This document shows positions 46,471 through 64,000 of a stretch of DNA of 64,000 nt, one piece after another (position 1 is the first letter of the stretch; each line of letters starts with the position of its first letter). The stretch is from Corydoras sp. C115 (lineage: Eukaryota; Chordata; Actinopteri; Siluriformes; Callichthyidae). The position numbers were made by a program, and so were the translations under genes. The stretch covers positions 6,290,001 through 6,354,000 of the forward strand of contig JAFMOC010000007.1 in assembly GCA_019802505.1 (NCBI GenBank). Direction: 5' to 3'. The notes beneath the pieces were generated by a model. It had not been told where the DNA came from, searched no databases, and was given only the letters and a program-made list of their open reading frames with translations.

Positions 46471-49096
46471 TTTTATATTTACAACATTTTGAAGTTTTGT
46501 GACTATAGTATTGGAATTTGACCAGGGGTGGAAACCTTTCACAAAAAATGTCAGGTTGGGGATAATGGTGGAAAAATGAACTGTGTGGTGAAACACACTG
46601 GTCTTGTCCTTCTCAAGTCTTTGGCCACACTGCCTGTTTAATGTGGAATCAGTTTCTGACCTTTTTAATTAGTCTTTTCTATTTCCTTTGTCCACTTGCT
46701 TCTTGCTCCTTTATTCTTTCTATTCTTCCTGGTCTACAGGAGCAGGTAGGTCTCTGTATTGAAACATCTTTTTGTTTTGCTCATCACCTGTGCTGAGTTT
46801 TTATGTTTACTAACTTGCTGAATATAATTTGCATAATCTTGCTTAACACCCACTAACTAGAAGACTAGTTTTGTTTATTTCTGTTCTCCCTGATCTAACT
46901 GAACACTGCTGGATATTTGCTATGCGTTCATTAGCTTCCGCTGCTTCACATATTTGTTTGGTCAACAAAATGTAAACCAGGGAGCTCAACTCTTGTTCTT
47001 GTTGGTCTCTAATACTTGGAGGCAGTGTCTAATCAGATGCAAATGACTAATGTCTAAAATTAAGAGTGTTAAAGCAACCCACAAGTCTCTTTGAGGTTTT
47101 CTTAGACTGTGGTTTTATTAAAAGCATTTCAGACAAGAGTTGAGCTTCCTTTTTTTATTTGGACTACTGCACATCACAATGTTTTATAGAGTTATCTGCA
47201 TGGTTGACTGCAGGTTGTGTAGATGTAATATATAGATTTTAACAGTGCCGATTGTGTTTTTAATGTTGTAAAGCCACAGTGGCACTGGACTCTGCATGTT
47301 TAATGATGTCCTAGTTATTTTACAAACCATGGGTTTTAATTAATGAATCTCTGCATCTTTTATAGCAAGCCAAAGATATCTGTTACCGTACTGGATTCTG
47401 TGCCTCCAAACCAAACTCTGTGCCCATGATGTCTCTGCTTCCCGCCAAATCCATTCCGGCTGTAAAAACTGTTCCTGCTGCCAAAGTGTTGGAAGCCAGC
47501 TCATTCAAACCTGCCACGGTAAACAAAGTTTTATTTTAGACACCAGTTTTTTTATTATTATTTTTTTTTTATATAGTTTATAATTTTGAAGTTTATAGGC
47601 ATTTTAAGATTTCATTGTAAATTAATTGGTAAGCTTTGTTCAATACAAAAATGTTGTAAATCCTAAATATTTATTTAATGTTGCAGGTAAAATGTATGTT
47701 GCAACCATTAAAAAGTATTAAATTACTATCTGATTAATGTTGATCTAACTTTTCTATATTGTATGACACTGCTTTTCTTTTCTGATTACATGCATTGGGA
47801 CACTGAATGAATACTAATTGAAAATTTATTTATATATTAAATCAGTTTATTTTAGTTAATTTCCTGTTTGTGTTTTGTAGAAGTTAGTACGTGTTCGTGA
47901 GTCTCCTCAGTGTGCCGTCTGTGAATTTGTGATGAAGGAGGTGGAGAATTTGATTCAGGGAAAAACCTCTGAGGTATAAATCCACCACCCAAGGATAATT
48001 TCTATAATGTTCTGCCTGTTGAATTCATTTGAAATTAGCTGATAAGTTAAAATATTGCCTGCCTTCTCTGTTGGGCTTCTCCAGGAAGAAGTTATACAGG
48101 CTGTGGAGAAAGTGTGCAATATCCTGCCATCCAGCATCCGTGCACAGTGCAAGGACCTGATCGAGACTTATGGAGAAGCAATCATTGAGCTGTTGATACA
48201 GGAAGCTGATCCCAAGACTCTCTGCACGCTGCTGGGGCTGTGCCATGGAGCAGAGCGCAGCTTTGTCCGTGAGTATTCATGCTACGGCAGGGACTTGTGT
48301 TGATCTTTCCACATAATTCCTGTCTAATTCCATTTTTCTCTCTGTTAGCTGAACTTAACAAGGCAGAGTTTCAAGCTGGTGGCTTTTGTGATGTGTGTAA
48401 GATGGCCGTGCGTTACGTAGATGGCATCCTGCAGCAAAATGCCACTGAGGCAGAGATTGAGGAAGCTGTGAAAAAAGTCTGCAATTTCATTCCAGATGAG
48501 TTTAAAACTCAGGTAAGTTGGTGATTAATGTTGCAATACAATCAGTGATTAGAAGGAAGGAAAAAACAAAACTTTGTACTTTTTAAATAATGTTATGTAA
48601 CCTCTTAATCCACCAAAAGAAAATGATTTTCTCTGTGTGCAGTGTGACCAGCTGATTGAACAGTATGAGCCTCTACTTGTGCAGCTCCTGCTCCAGGCTC
48701 TCGACCCAGAATTTGTCTGCATGGTGAAATCCTACTCCCCCACCCCATATATACACACACACACACACACACATTCAGCAGCACAGCAAGCAATCAGGCT
48801 TTAAATGCTAAAATATTAAAGAATATATGATTTTAAGAAAAGGTTTTTGTGTTTCTGCAGAAGTTGGGTGCGTGTCCTGGTGCAATGCGACCTCTGCTTG
48901 GTGTTGAGCAGTGTAGCTGGGGTCCAGCCTTTTGGTGCAAAAATATGGAGACTGCCACCCGCTGTAACGTTAGTATTTCTGCCCATTGTTCTGATTCTGA
49001 ATACTACTTTACACCCTGTGTACAGTCATAACTTATGGTTTTTTTTGTTTTTTTTTTTAGGCGGTGGCACACTGCAGACGCCATGTTTGGAGTTAG
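38328..49096 (+). CDS. psap: Prosaposin, precursor of saposins A-D, complete
   Basis: Secreted/lysosomal precursor cleaved to four sphingolipid-activator saposins. Exons: 38328-38358, 43399-43532, 43606-43680, 43760-43885, 45256-45447, 45541-45684, 45973-46029, 46740-46745, 47366-47518, 47881-47973, 48085-48268, 48349-48512, 48643-48723, 48861-48968, 49061-49096 (TAG). Phases agree; 527 residues with the 6-nt micro-exon, 525 without, essentially the mammalian length. A signal peptide (MLLTLLFVSTGAVAS) is followed by a SapA-type domain (to about residue 55). Saposin B-type domains start near residues 58, 190, 310 and 405, with the paired cysteines visible (CDLCKEV, CEDCVKF, CAVCEFV, CDVCKMA). 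A second SapA-type domain (CSWGPAFWCKN) ends HCRRHVWS. N-glycosylation sequons are present in A (NAT), B (NAS) and D (NAT) but absent from C. Intron 2 begins GC. Intron 1 (5 kb) carries three SINEs and a LINE fragment. Confidence 0.96.
39160..39461 (-). repeat. tRNA-headed SINE in psap intron 1
   Basis: Flanked by 'tgtgat-gaaaaat' on both sides. The region around the 'attagggtcgcggtgggg' segment is deleted. Confidence 0.9.
39552..39602. repeat. Poly-T tract of about 50 nt in psap intron 1
   Basis: An uninterrupted T run follows the antisense SINE at 39160-39461. Could be the tail of an antisense retroposed sequence, but nothing recognisable lies next to it. Assembly length may be unreliable. 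Confidence 0.9.
41742..42115 (-). mobile_element. LINE fragment in psap intron 1
   Basis: Minus strand reads LGVYIDKQDWTKNT (about 42100-42060) and CCSRLRVADSNRLNKLI (about 41940-41890), then SERRTLSKTIMDD. These are consecutive motifs of the C-terminal part of a non-LTR reverse transcriptase. Several frameshifts show it is dead. Antisense to psap. Confidence 0.7.
42190..42480 (-). repeat. tRNA-headed SINE in psap intron 1, left arm of inverted pair
   Basis: Diverged copy lacking the tail and part of the head. Its head faces that of the next copy about 40 bp away. Confidence 0.85.
42519..42860 (+). repeat. tRNA-headed SINE in psap intron 1, right arm of inverted pair
   Basis: Full-length; flanked by 'tggaatgacctgg' (13 bp). 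Tail is (GGAT)n. Forms a head-to-head inverted pair with the preceding copy. Confidence 0.92.
43532..43538 (+). other. psap: GC-AG donor site of psap intron 2
   Basis: Exon 2 ends ...CAG CCT CAA ATG followed by gcaagt. Joining it to exon 3 (AAA TCT GTG CCA TGT) yields Q-P-Q-M-K-S-V-P-C, which aligns with the conserved join in vertebrate prosaposins. No GT donor in the vicinity gives an in-frame product. The rest of the donor (ATG/GCAAGT) matches the usual strong GC-donor context. Confidence 0.8.
44787..45060 (+). repeat. tRNA-headed SINE in psap intron 4, degraded
   Basis: Begins at 'ggttagcacgttcgcctctc' with part of the head missing and several body deletions; tail 'gatgatggatgg'. Confidence 0.85.
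46198..46408 (-). repeat. V-SINE-like copy in psap intron 7
   Basis: Read on the minus strand: tRNA-like head ('tagcttagtggttagggtgt', then 'gggttcaaatccc'), core 'ccttgagcaaggcccttaac', then 'gtaagt-actttggataaaa' with the 3' tail. This is the most complete copy of the family whose pieces lie at 27868-28147 and 33084-33165. Confidence 0.75.
46424..46467. repeat. (TA)n microsatellite in psap intron 7
   Basis: About 22 TA units directly beside the V-SINE-like copy. Confidence 0.9.
46740..46745 (+). other. psap: psap 6-nt micro-exon
   Basis: GAGCAG (Glu-Gln) lies between a pyrimidine-rich acceptor (...ggtctacag) and the consensus donor gtaggt, in phase 0 with both neighbours. It sits at the position of the alternatively spliced 9-nt exon 8 of mammalian PSAP (Gln-Asp-Gln), within saposin B. 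Inclusion adds two residues. An AG inside it could also give a 3-nt version. Confidence 0.72.
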
Positions 49097-49689
49097 AGAA
49101 GCGTACACCCTGACTTAAGGAGATAAAGGAGAATTTATGTAGAGCTGCTTTCACCCAATTTTCAACAAAATCAATCCTACTTTTTATTTTTATTTTTTTT
49201 TTTTAAAAAGTGATTGAATGTATTTAATCTAAACAAAAGTCTTGAGAAAGGTGGATGTGATTTATGATTTGGGAGAGATTTCTATTGACTAGTTGTAAAT
49301 TAGTTTTAACATGACATCACCTGCTGATCCTTTTTTTAGGTTGTTTCTTTTCTTTAAGGAGAATGATTCAGTTTCTATGTCAGGTGAACGTGGGGTGGGG
49401 TTTGAAGAATAGGAGCTGATTGTCTTGATGGAAAAGGAAGCCACAAACCTCCAGCTTTGTTTTAATCACTTCCCCTGCAACTGGAAACGTAACGGAGCTA
49501 GTGCTTTTTCTGTTTTTAATGAGTGAAAATCAATTGATGTGATTAACTGTGTTTTCAAGACCTGTTGAAGTTCATGTGATGCTCAGGTGACTCACTCACT
49601 GCTTATTGATGAGCATATTCCTGTTTGGGATGTGAATGATCAGAAACTCGTATGCTTCGTATCTAATGCTGACATCTGTACAAATTTTA

Positions 49690-49701
49690 ATTAAAATTAA
49701 A
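49690..49701 (+). terminator. psap: Candidate polyadenylation signals of psap
   Basis: Two adjacent ATTAAA hexamers lie about 595 nt after the psap stop codon, at the end of unique sequence and before the SINE at 49875. They would define a roughly 600-nt 3'UTR. No AATAAA occurs closer to the stop in what I read. Confidence 0.45.
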
Positions 49702-49874
49702 CAAGTTGAAACCCGTCCCGCCTGATTACAGACTTATTTGCCATTTAAGATTTCGTTATACCCACTGCCTACTCCCCGATTTCTGTAGGTGCAGCAGTGC
49801 CACCTGGTGGTTAGAAGCAGGGTTACCGTCACAAGTTTTAAATTAAACGCAGAGAATTACATTTTAAAACATTA

Positions 49875-50152
49875 ATTATCTTCCGCTTGATCCTCTATTA
49901 GGGTCGTGGTGGGGTTCCCCATGCCCATCCAGGGGACAACATTTTGCGCTGGGCAGATAGGACCGGGTGCCAACCTCTATATGGGACAATTTAGAGCATT
50001 CAATTTACCTTGACTCTGTTTTTGGGCTGTGGGAGGAAACCGGAGAACCTTGAGGAAACCCACGGGGAGAACGTGGAAGCAGCACCCAGATCGGGATTCG
50101 AATCTGAATCCCCAGTGCTGAGAGGCGAACATGCTAACCACCATGCCACACG
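49875..50152 (-). repeat. tRNA-headed SINE 3' of psap, degraded
   Basis: Body deletions and a decayed head ('aaccaccatgccaca'). Flanks 'tttaaaaca-tta' look like a weak target duplication. Confidence 0.85.
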
Positions 50153-50598
50153 TTTAAAACAATTAAATAACAAAACTAATGATCTTTAATTGATAAATTT
50201 ACTGTAAATGAACTGATTCACTTGTACAAATATAAAACCAATTTGTGTTTAAAGTCTAGTTTAAACTTGCTAGTTAATTTGACCTTAAGATCAAACAACC
50301 ATTAAAAGTTGGAAGAGGTTGAAGAGAAAAGGCTGAATACATCGTAACCCTTTATAAAAAAAGTGTGTGTGTGTGTGTGTGTGGGGGGGGGGGTAGTTCC
50401 GGTTCTTAAATCTGATTGGCTGAGCCGTTTACCTTGTGAAACGAGTAAACAGTAGATCATCATTTAAAATCATGTACCATTAATGGAAATGTTATTAGTG
50501 CCCGATGAGCACTAAGTCAGTATCCAGTTACTCTGCAATCTAACGTTCTAGATTCCATTGCAGCAGTTTATAACACATTTTATGACTTAAAAAAAAAA

Positions 50599-50629
<31 letters not shown>

Positions 50630-50631
50630 CA

Positions 50632-51835
50632 CACTTACCGGCCACTTTATTAGGTACACCTGTCCAACTGCTCGTTAACACTTAATTTCTAATCAGCCAA
50701 TCACATGGCAGCAACTCAGTGCATTTAGGCATGTAGACATGGTCAAGACAATCTCCTGCAGTTCAAACCGAGCATCAGTATGGGGAAGAAAGGTGATTTG
50801 AGTGCCTTTGAACGTGGCATGGTTGTTGGTGCCAGAAGGGCTGGTCTGAGTATTTCAGAAACTGCTGATCTACTGGGATTTTCACGCACAACCATCTCTA
50901 GGGTTTACAGAGAATGGTCCGAAAAAGAAGAAACATCCAGTGAGCGGCAGTGCCTTGTTGATGCCAGAGGTCAGAGGAGAATGGCCAGACTGGTTTGAGC
51001 TGATAGAAAGGCAACAGTGACTCAAATAGCCACCCGTTACAACCAAGGTAGGCAGAAGAGCATCTCAACGCACAGTACGTCAAACTTTGAGGCAGATGGT
51101 CTACAGCAGCAGAAGACCACACTGGGTGCCACTCCTTTCAGCTAAGAACAGGAAACTGAGGCTACAATTTGCACAAGCTCATCGAAATTGGACAATAGAA
51201 GATTGGAAAAATGTTGCCTGGTCTGATGAGTCTCGATTTCTGCTGCGACATTCGGATGGTAGGGTCAGAATTTGGCGTCAACAACATGAAAGCATGGATC
51301 CATCCTGCCTTGTATCAACGGTTCAGGCTGGTGGTGGTGGTGTCATGGTGTGGGGAATATTTTCTTGGCACTCTTTGGGCCCCTTGGTACCAATTGAGCA
51401 TCGTTGCAACGCCACAGCCTACCTGAGTATTGTTGCTGACCATGTCCATCCCTTTATGACCACAATGTACCCGACATCTGATGGCTACTTTCAGCAGGAT
51501 AATGCGCCATGTCATAAAGCTGGAATCATCTCAGACTGGTTTCTTGAACATGACAATGAGTTCACTGTACTCAAATGGCCTCCACAGTCACCAGATCTCA
51601 ATCCAATAGAGCATCTTTGGGATGTGATGGAACGGGGGATTCGCATCATGGATGTGCAGCCGACAAATCTGCGGCAACTGTGTGATGCCATCATGTCAAT
51701 ATGGACCAAACTCTCTGAGGAATGCTTCCAGCACCTTGTTGAATCTATGCCACGAAGAATTCAGGCAGTTCGGAAGGCAAAAGGGGGTCCAACCCGTTAC
51801 TAGAATGGTGTACCTAATAAAGTAGCCGGTGAGTG
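50632..51835 (+). mobile_element. Tc1/mariner element with 36-residue D-E spacing
   Basis: Inverted repeats 'cactyaccggccactttatt' (left, 50632) and its complement on the right (to 51835), next to TA on the right and a mutated CA on the left. About 1.2 kb. Lies between the convergent ends of psap and slc29a3. Confidence 0.92.
50780..51803 (+). pseudogene. Tc1/mariner transposase (D-D-36-E), disrupted
   Basis: Starts MGKKGDLSAFERGMVVGARR with a clear helix-turn-helix. An in-frame TGA at 50996 stands where relatives have CGA (Arg), the usual CpG decay. A frameshift follows near 51050-51090 and then an open frame with WSDESRFLLRHSDG, QQDNAPCHKAG and SPDLNPIEHLWD. By direct count 36 residues separate the second Asp from the Glu, unlike the 34 of the Tc1 copies in this window. 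A DD36E group ('Incomer') has been described; assignment to it is tentative. Confidence 0.88.
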
Positions 51836-53784
51836 TATATATTGTTACAAAGCACTCTGTTATAATGCAAATGAGATGAACAAAAAGAAAATTTGGATCC
51901 AGGTCTGAAAGGTGAGTAACATTTGAAAAGCTTATAAGTTATTTTTCTGCCTGAAATGTGTTCAAACGGTAGTCACAGGTAGATTATTATCTGCCTTTTA
52001 ACACACCATCATGTCTTTAAACTGTACCTTTCCACACGTAACAAAAGCAAATTACTTGATGTCTTGTGTATACAGATAGATGAGGATGTGAGCAGTTTAT
52101 CATTTCTGTAACTGCAAACACAATACTTCGTTTTTCAAATTTTCTCTTTATTCATGTTTCATTACATCTTGTTTTTGCATAGCAAATGATGGCATTGCTT
52201 TATTTGGTTAATGCTTATTTATATAAACCTCTTTTTCCTCTTAAAAAAATTTAACTGGTAACTGACACCTTTAGTTGTATTGGCAAAAGAGTAATACCAA
52301 CACTGTAGTGAGCTGGATCTTTAATAAACCCTGAGCCTGATCACAACTGGTTACTGTATTATATAACTAAATACAAAATACAGTACCAGCATTAGTGTAG
52401 TTCAAAAAGACCGAACACTATTTAAAACCATACACTAAATTACTGAGATTTTTTGTAACCAGGAATACAGCATGAGCATTCATTAGCATAAGTGCTGGTA
52501 GACTCTGTTGTGCTGGCTGCTCAAAAGATTCCATCCTTAGTTCTACTTTGTAAATGGCTTTAAGATCTGTTCAAGCATAACTGCTCTTAAGCGGTTGAGA
52601 TTTAAAGTGTGTTACATGGCACTACCCAGCTGCCATCTTTAGAACAGACCATTTATTTCCAGTACACTTCATATTGTGTGCTCACAAGCATAGTGTCAAG
52701 GAAACCCCGGCCAAGTCTGCGAGACGATCACAGCAAACAAGAACCTAACATCTGCATTTCATTTAATTTACATGTTTGTGAACAGTATGTGAAAATCTTG
52801 ACTTCAGAAGGAAAAACACAGATTTGGGGAGAACATGCAAACTCCACATTAAAATGAGCCTGGTCAGCATACATCATACCCAGGTTACTTTTGCTGGGAG
52901 TTAACAGTGACAGTAATCAAGTCTCCATGCCACCAGTCCTCCACTTAATGTCCGTTTTCTCTTGGTGTTTCTAAACACACACACATAAGTCATCAAAATA
53001 ATCACAAACATTTATGCTGTTAATGAAATTTACATTCACCATGTGATGATATTAAAATAAAAAAACAATATGAAGTTTCACATTGCCACAGCAGTTTTGA
53101 GAGAACAGGAGAAATTCAATGAAACCAAACAAGTAAGACCCATGTGCACAAGTGCTCAATAAGATATGCAAATAAATAGGTCCAATCAGGTAGCACTGTA
53201 TTTTGGTATTTTCCACATCTGCATTTTTGGTCAGATCAAAGTCATTTACAAGCAGTTTCAAGTCAAAAGTCCATACATTTCGTTTTAGCAAGCAGAGACA
53301 TTACAAGGTTGCTAGGTTACATTATTAATAGACAATTAGATTAAAAGAAGAAATAAACCTAATCCAGTGTCATTGTATCTGATAAGATATACGCTTAACA
53401 CAATAACGAAATAGAAAGTAATAGAATTCTGCACACTGAGACACTTTGTCTTTATAAAGAAAAACATTTTGAATTAAGGTAGTTTAGCGCTTTGTCAAAT
53501 CATTAATTCCCAAACCATTAATTAGTAAATGATTTTAATTTAGAAATGTTTATTATGATATAATTAAATAATGAATATGGCTTTTAACTGAACTGTGAAA
53601 TTGAAATTAAATTTAAATTATAACTAAGAACTTCATGTCTGAAGTGATGGACTAAAATAAATACAATGCATATCTGAAAATCACATACAATAACTTTAGA
53701 GCTGACACATCAGAAACTATTTAAAATGTATTAAATTTATTAAAAGTATAAACACTTTAACATGGTTTTAAAAAAAAGGTTACA

Positions 53785-53790
53785 TTTATT
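53785..53790 (-). terminator. slc29a3: Candidate polyadenylation signal of slc29a3
   Basis: AATAAA on the minus strand, about 100 nt downstream of the slc29a3 stop codon, is the nearest canonical signal. Several A/T-rich alternatives follow, so the cleavage site is inferred. Confidence 0.45.
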
Positions 53791-53893
53791 TTGTACCTGT
53801 TGGTCCTGGATGTGTAAGAACTGAATTTGTGACGGACCTGTATACACTTTAGAACGTCCACCCTTTTGTTTATCCTATAAACCTTGCAGAAGC

Positions 53894-62200
<8,307 letters not shown>

Positions 62201-64000
62201 TCAGAGAAAGAAAGGAAATAAAAAGGAGAACCGGAAATAAAAGGAAAAGTGGGCAGAAAAATAAGAATCAAAAAAGAAACTGGGATAAATATAAGGGGAA
62301 GGTTGGAGAGTGCTAAAAAAGAATAAAAAAAAGATGGGAACAAAGCTTATATACGACTTATACACTGTTTATGACGTACAGACATATACAGTACATACAC
62401 ACACATTTACATTAATTATTTTATCAACATAAACACACAAACCTTTGTTTCTCCTCTAAGAGCCAGTAATGCAGCACCGCACATAAGAAGCTGAGTGAGA
62501 CAGAAAGAGAAAAATAAAAATCATATTTTGAGCAAACAAAACTACTTGATGGAAATGGTAATAGTTGATTAATAGCTAGTTTGTTAAATTAAGGAAATAT
62601 ATCACCACCACTGTTTATAACATGAATGTAGATCCAAACAGAGACTCAACAAAGTCTGGTCAAATTTTGTTATTTTAATAATCAAAGAAGCTCATTGAGT
62701 AAAGCTAGCAGCAGACTAATACTCAAAACAATTAAAGTTATTATAGAAGTTATTGTGAACATCAATTCAGTTGAAGAAACTAACAGACCAACTATAGTGA
62801 AAGCAATAATGTTAAGTTTTCAATCAGTGTGTTCATTCATTTTTTTTTAGTAAGATGTCTAGTAATAAAAAGGTATAGCCAGTGATTGCCGCAAAATAAA
62901 CTGCATCAGGGTGAATGCAGTATTTACCTGTTAGGGCTCATTCTGTATTAATTACAATTTTTTTAAATTACAAAACTAAACAATCCAGAGTGAAAGGGAC
63001 CAGAAGATGTGGTCAAGCATATTGTTATTCAAACGCTATGTGTGGTTTAAAAAAGTTAAAACCATTACCCTCTCTGCTTCATTATTGAATCCAATTTGGC
63101 ATTATGCTTAAAATAGTTCAAGTTCATTTACTGAAATAGCGCTTTTTACAATAGTACGATTTCTCAAAGAAGCTTTACGTCATCATAAGCCTAAACCCCC
63201 AAAGAGGAAGCTAAAACAACAGTGGCAAGGAAAAACACCCTGGTGTTGTTTTGTTTTTAAATAAAGAAATCTTATGAGGACCAAGGCTCAATCTCCTTAA
63301 ATCTGTTGAATCAAAACTAAATTAACTGACTGAGCTCAGTCAGATTTAGTTGGAAATCCATCTGATAAAAGTGCTTAATGATAATTGTAGTAACATCCTG
63401 GCAGGACTGCAAACACACTGGTCAAATAGAGATATTGTTTTGCAGGAAGGTAAAACATTTTTCCCCATGTGCAAACGTTGTGGAAACTGGGTTTGACTAT
63501 TTTTTTGCCCTTGATGATCCATCCATCCCACCCTGACTAACAACTCAGTTTTACATACTACATCAAGGCCCAAAAGGATTTTACTTTGCATTACAAGCGA
63601 CATTTTTTTCCTTTTCTTTTTTTTTTTTAACCACCAATACCATTTTATGCTGTATTTACAGTTCTACATGGTGTGGTACTAAAACCCATAGAATGGGTTA
63701 AACATGATGGTTTGTTAGAAAATCGCACATTTCAGTTAAATTAAGTTGTATATAACAGGGGAATATCTAACTAAAATAATTTAAAATTAAATCCTTCAAA
63801 GATATTAATGGTACTTATATCAAGACACCATAATCTACACATCTTATTTCAAAATCTTAAACAAATAATGCAGACATAAAAAGCAAGAATGGAGCAATAT
63901 GCTGAATGATAATAAATAAAAAGAGCAAAGAAAATATGATTTAGGTACCGGTAAATAACTTTAACAACAGGACACTGGCAAAAAAAAAATTCTATGTATT
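62201..64000. other. Upstream region of slc29a3
   Basis: Purine-rich sequence on the + strand, expected 5'UTR and promoter of slc29a3 on the minus strand. A possible non-coding 5' exon ends near 62443 (minus-strand '...gaaacaaag/gtttgt'). A common fish repeat fragment ('aaagaagctttacg' to 'cagtggcaaggaaaaacacc') lies at about 63115-63235, and a reverse piece of it at about 56130-56210. Nothing else recognised. Confidence 0.4.

Larger units (their letters stand above)
49097..53893. other. Spacer between convergent psap and slc29a3
   Basis: 3'UTRs of both genes, a decayed SINE, a (GT)n(G)n run at about 50362-50394, the D-D-36-E element and about 2 kb (51840-53780) of A/T-rich sequence in which I see only a faint SINE remnant at about 52800-52930. 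Confidence 0.6.

Noticed and set aside
53052..53291. 79-codon minus-strand frame downstream of slc29a3
   Set aside because: No similarity recognised, A/T-rich surroundings, no splice or start evidence.

Overview
This is eukaryotic nuclear DNA, almost certainly from a teleost fish. Vertebrate genes are split into short exons with GT-AG introns, CA/TA/GA microsatellites are dense, and fish-type Tc1/mariner transposons and tRNA-derived SINEs fill the introns and spacers. The SINE style hints at an ostariophysan, perhaps a catfish, but that is a guess from memory and not shown by the sequence.

Five protein-coding genes are recognisable. From left to right: micu1 (+, 3674-11852, C-terminal seven coding exons only; the 5' part lies left of the window), nolc1 (-, 16419-27682, complete, 14 coding exons), mrps6 (+, 28921-29277, a single coding exon), psap (+, 38328-49096, complete, 15 coding exons including a 6-nt micro-exon) and slc29a3 (-, 53894-62200, complete, five coding exons). 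micu1/nolc1 and psap/slc29a3 are convergent pairs. nolc1/mrps6 are divergent and share a 1.24 kb upstream region in which both carry the same YY1-type motif. Exon phases join without conflict in all five genes. The genes have no common pathway: micu1 and mrps6 act in mitochondria (Ca2+ uptake control, translation), nolc1 in the nucleolus and Cajal bodies, psap and slc29a3 in the lysosome. From memory, MICU1, PSAP and SLC29A3 also lie near each other on human 10q22, whereas NOLC1 and MRPS6 are elsewhere.

Repeats make up much of the rest. One tRNA-headed SINE family (about 350 bp, AATG/GGAT tail, 10-14 bp target-site duplications) has 16 copies. Two Tc1 copies differ by about seven substitutions and two small deletions; one keeps an intact transposase. 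A third Tc1-type element is degraded, and a fourth has a 36-residue D-E spacing and a broken frame. An IS630-like element with a three-exon transposase gene lies antisense in slc29a3 intron 2. There are also LINE 3' fragments, V-SINE-like copies, and a 0.95 kb inverted-repeat element in the first 2 kb.

The most rewarding places to look are the IS630-like spliced transposase, the young Tc1 pair, the psap micro-exon and GC-AG intron, the homogenised coding minisatellite in nolc1, the (TG)n tract abutting an slc29a3 splice acceptor, and the inverted SINE pair in psap intron 1. I saw no strong evidence of a wholly new gene system.
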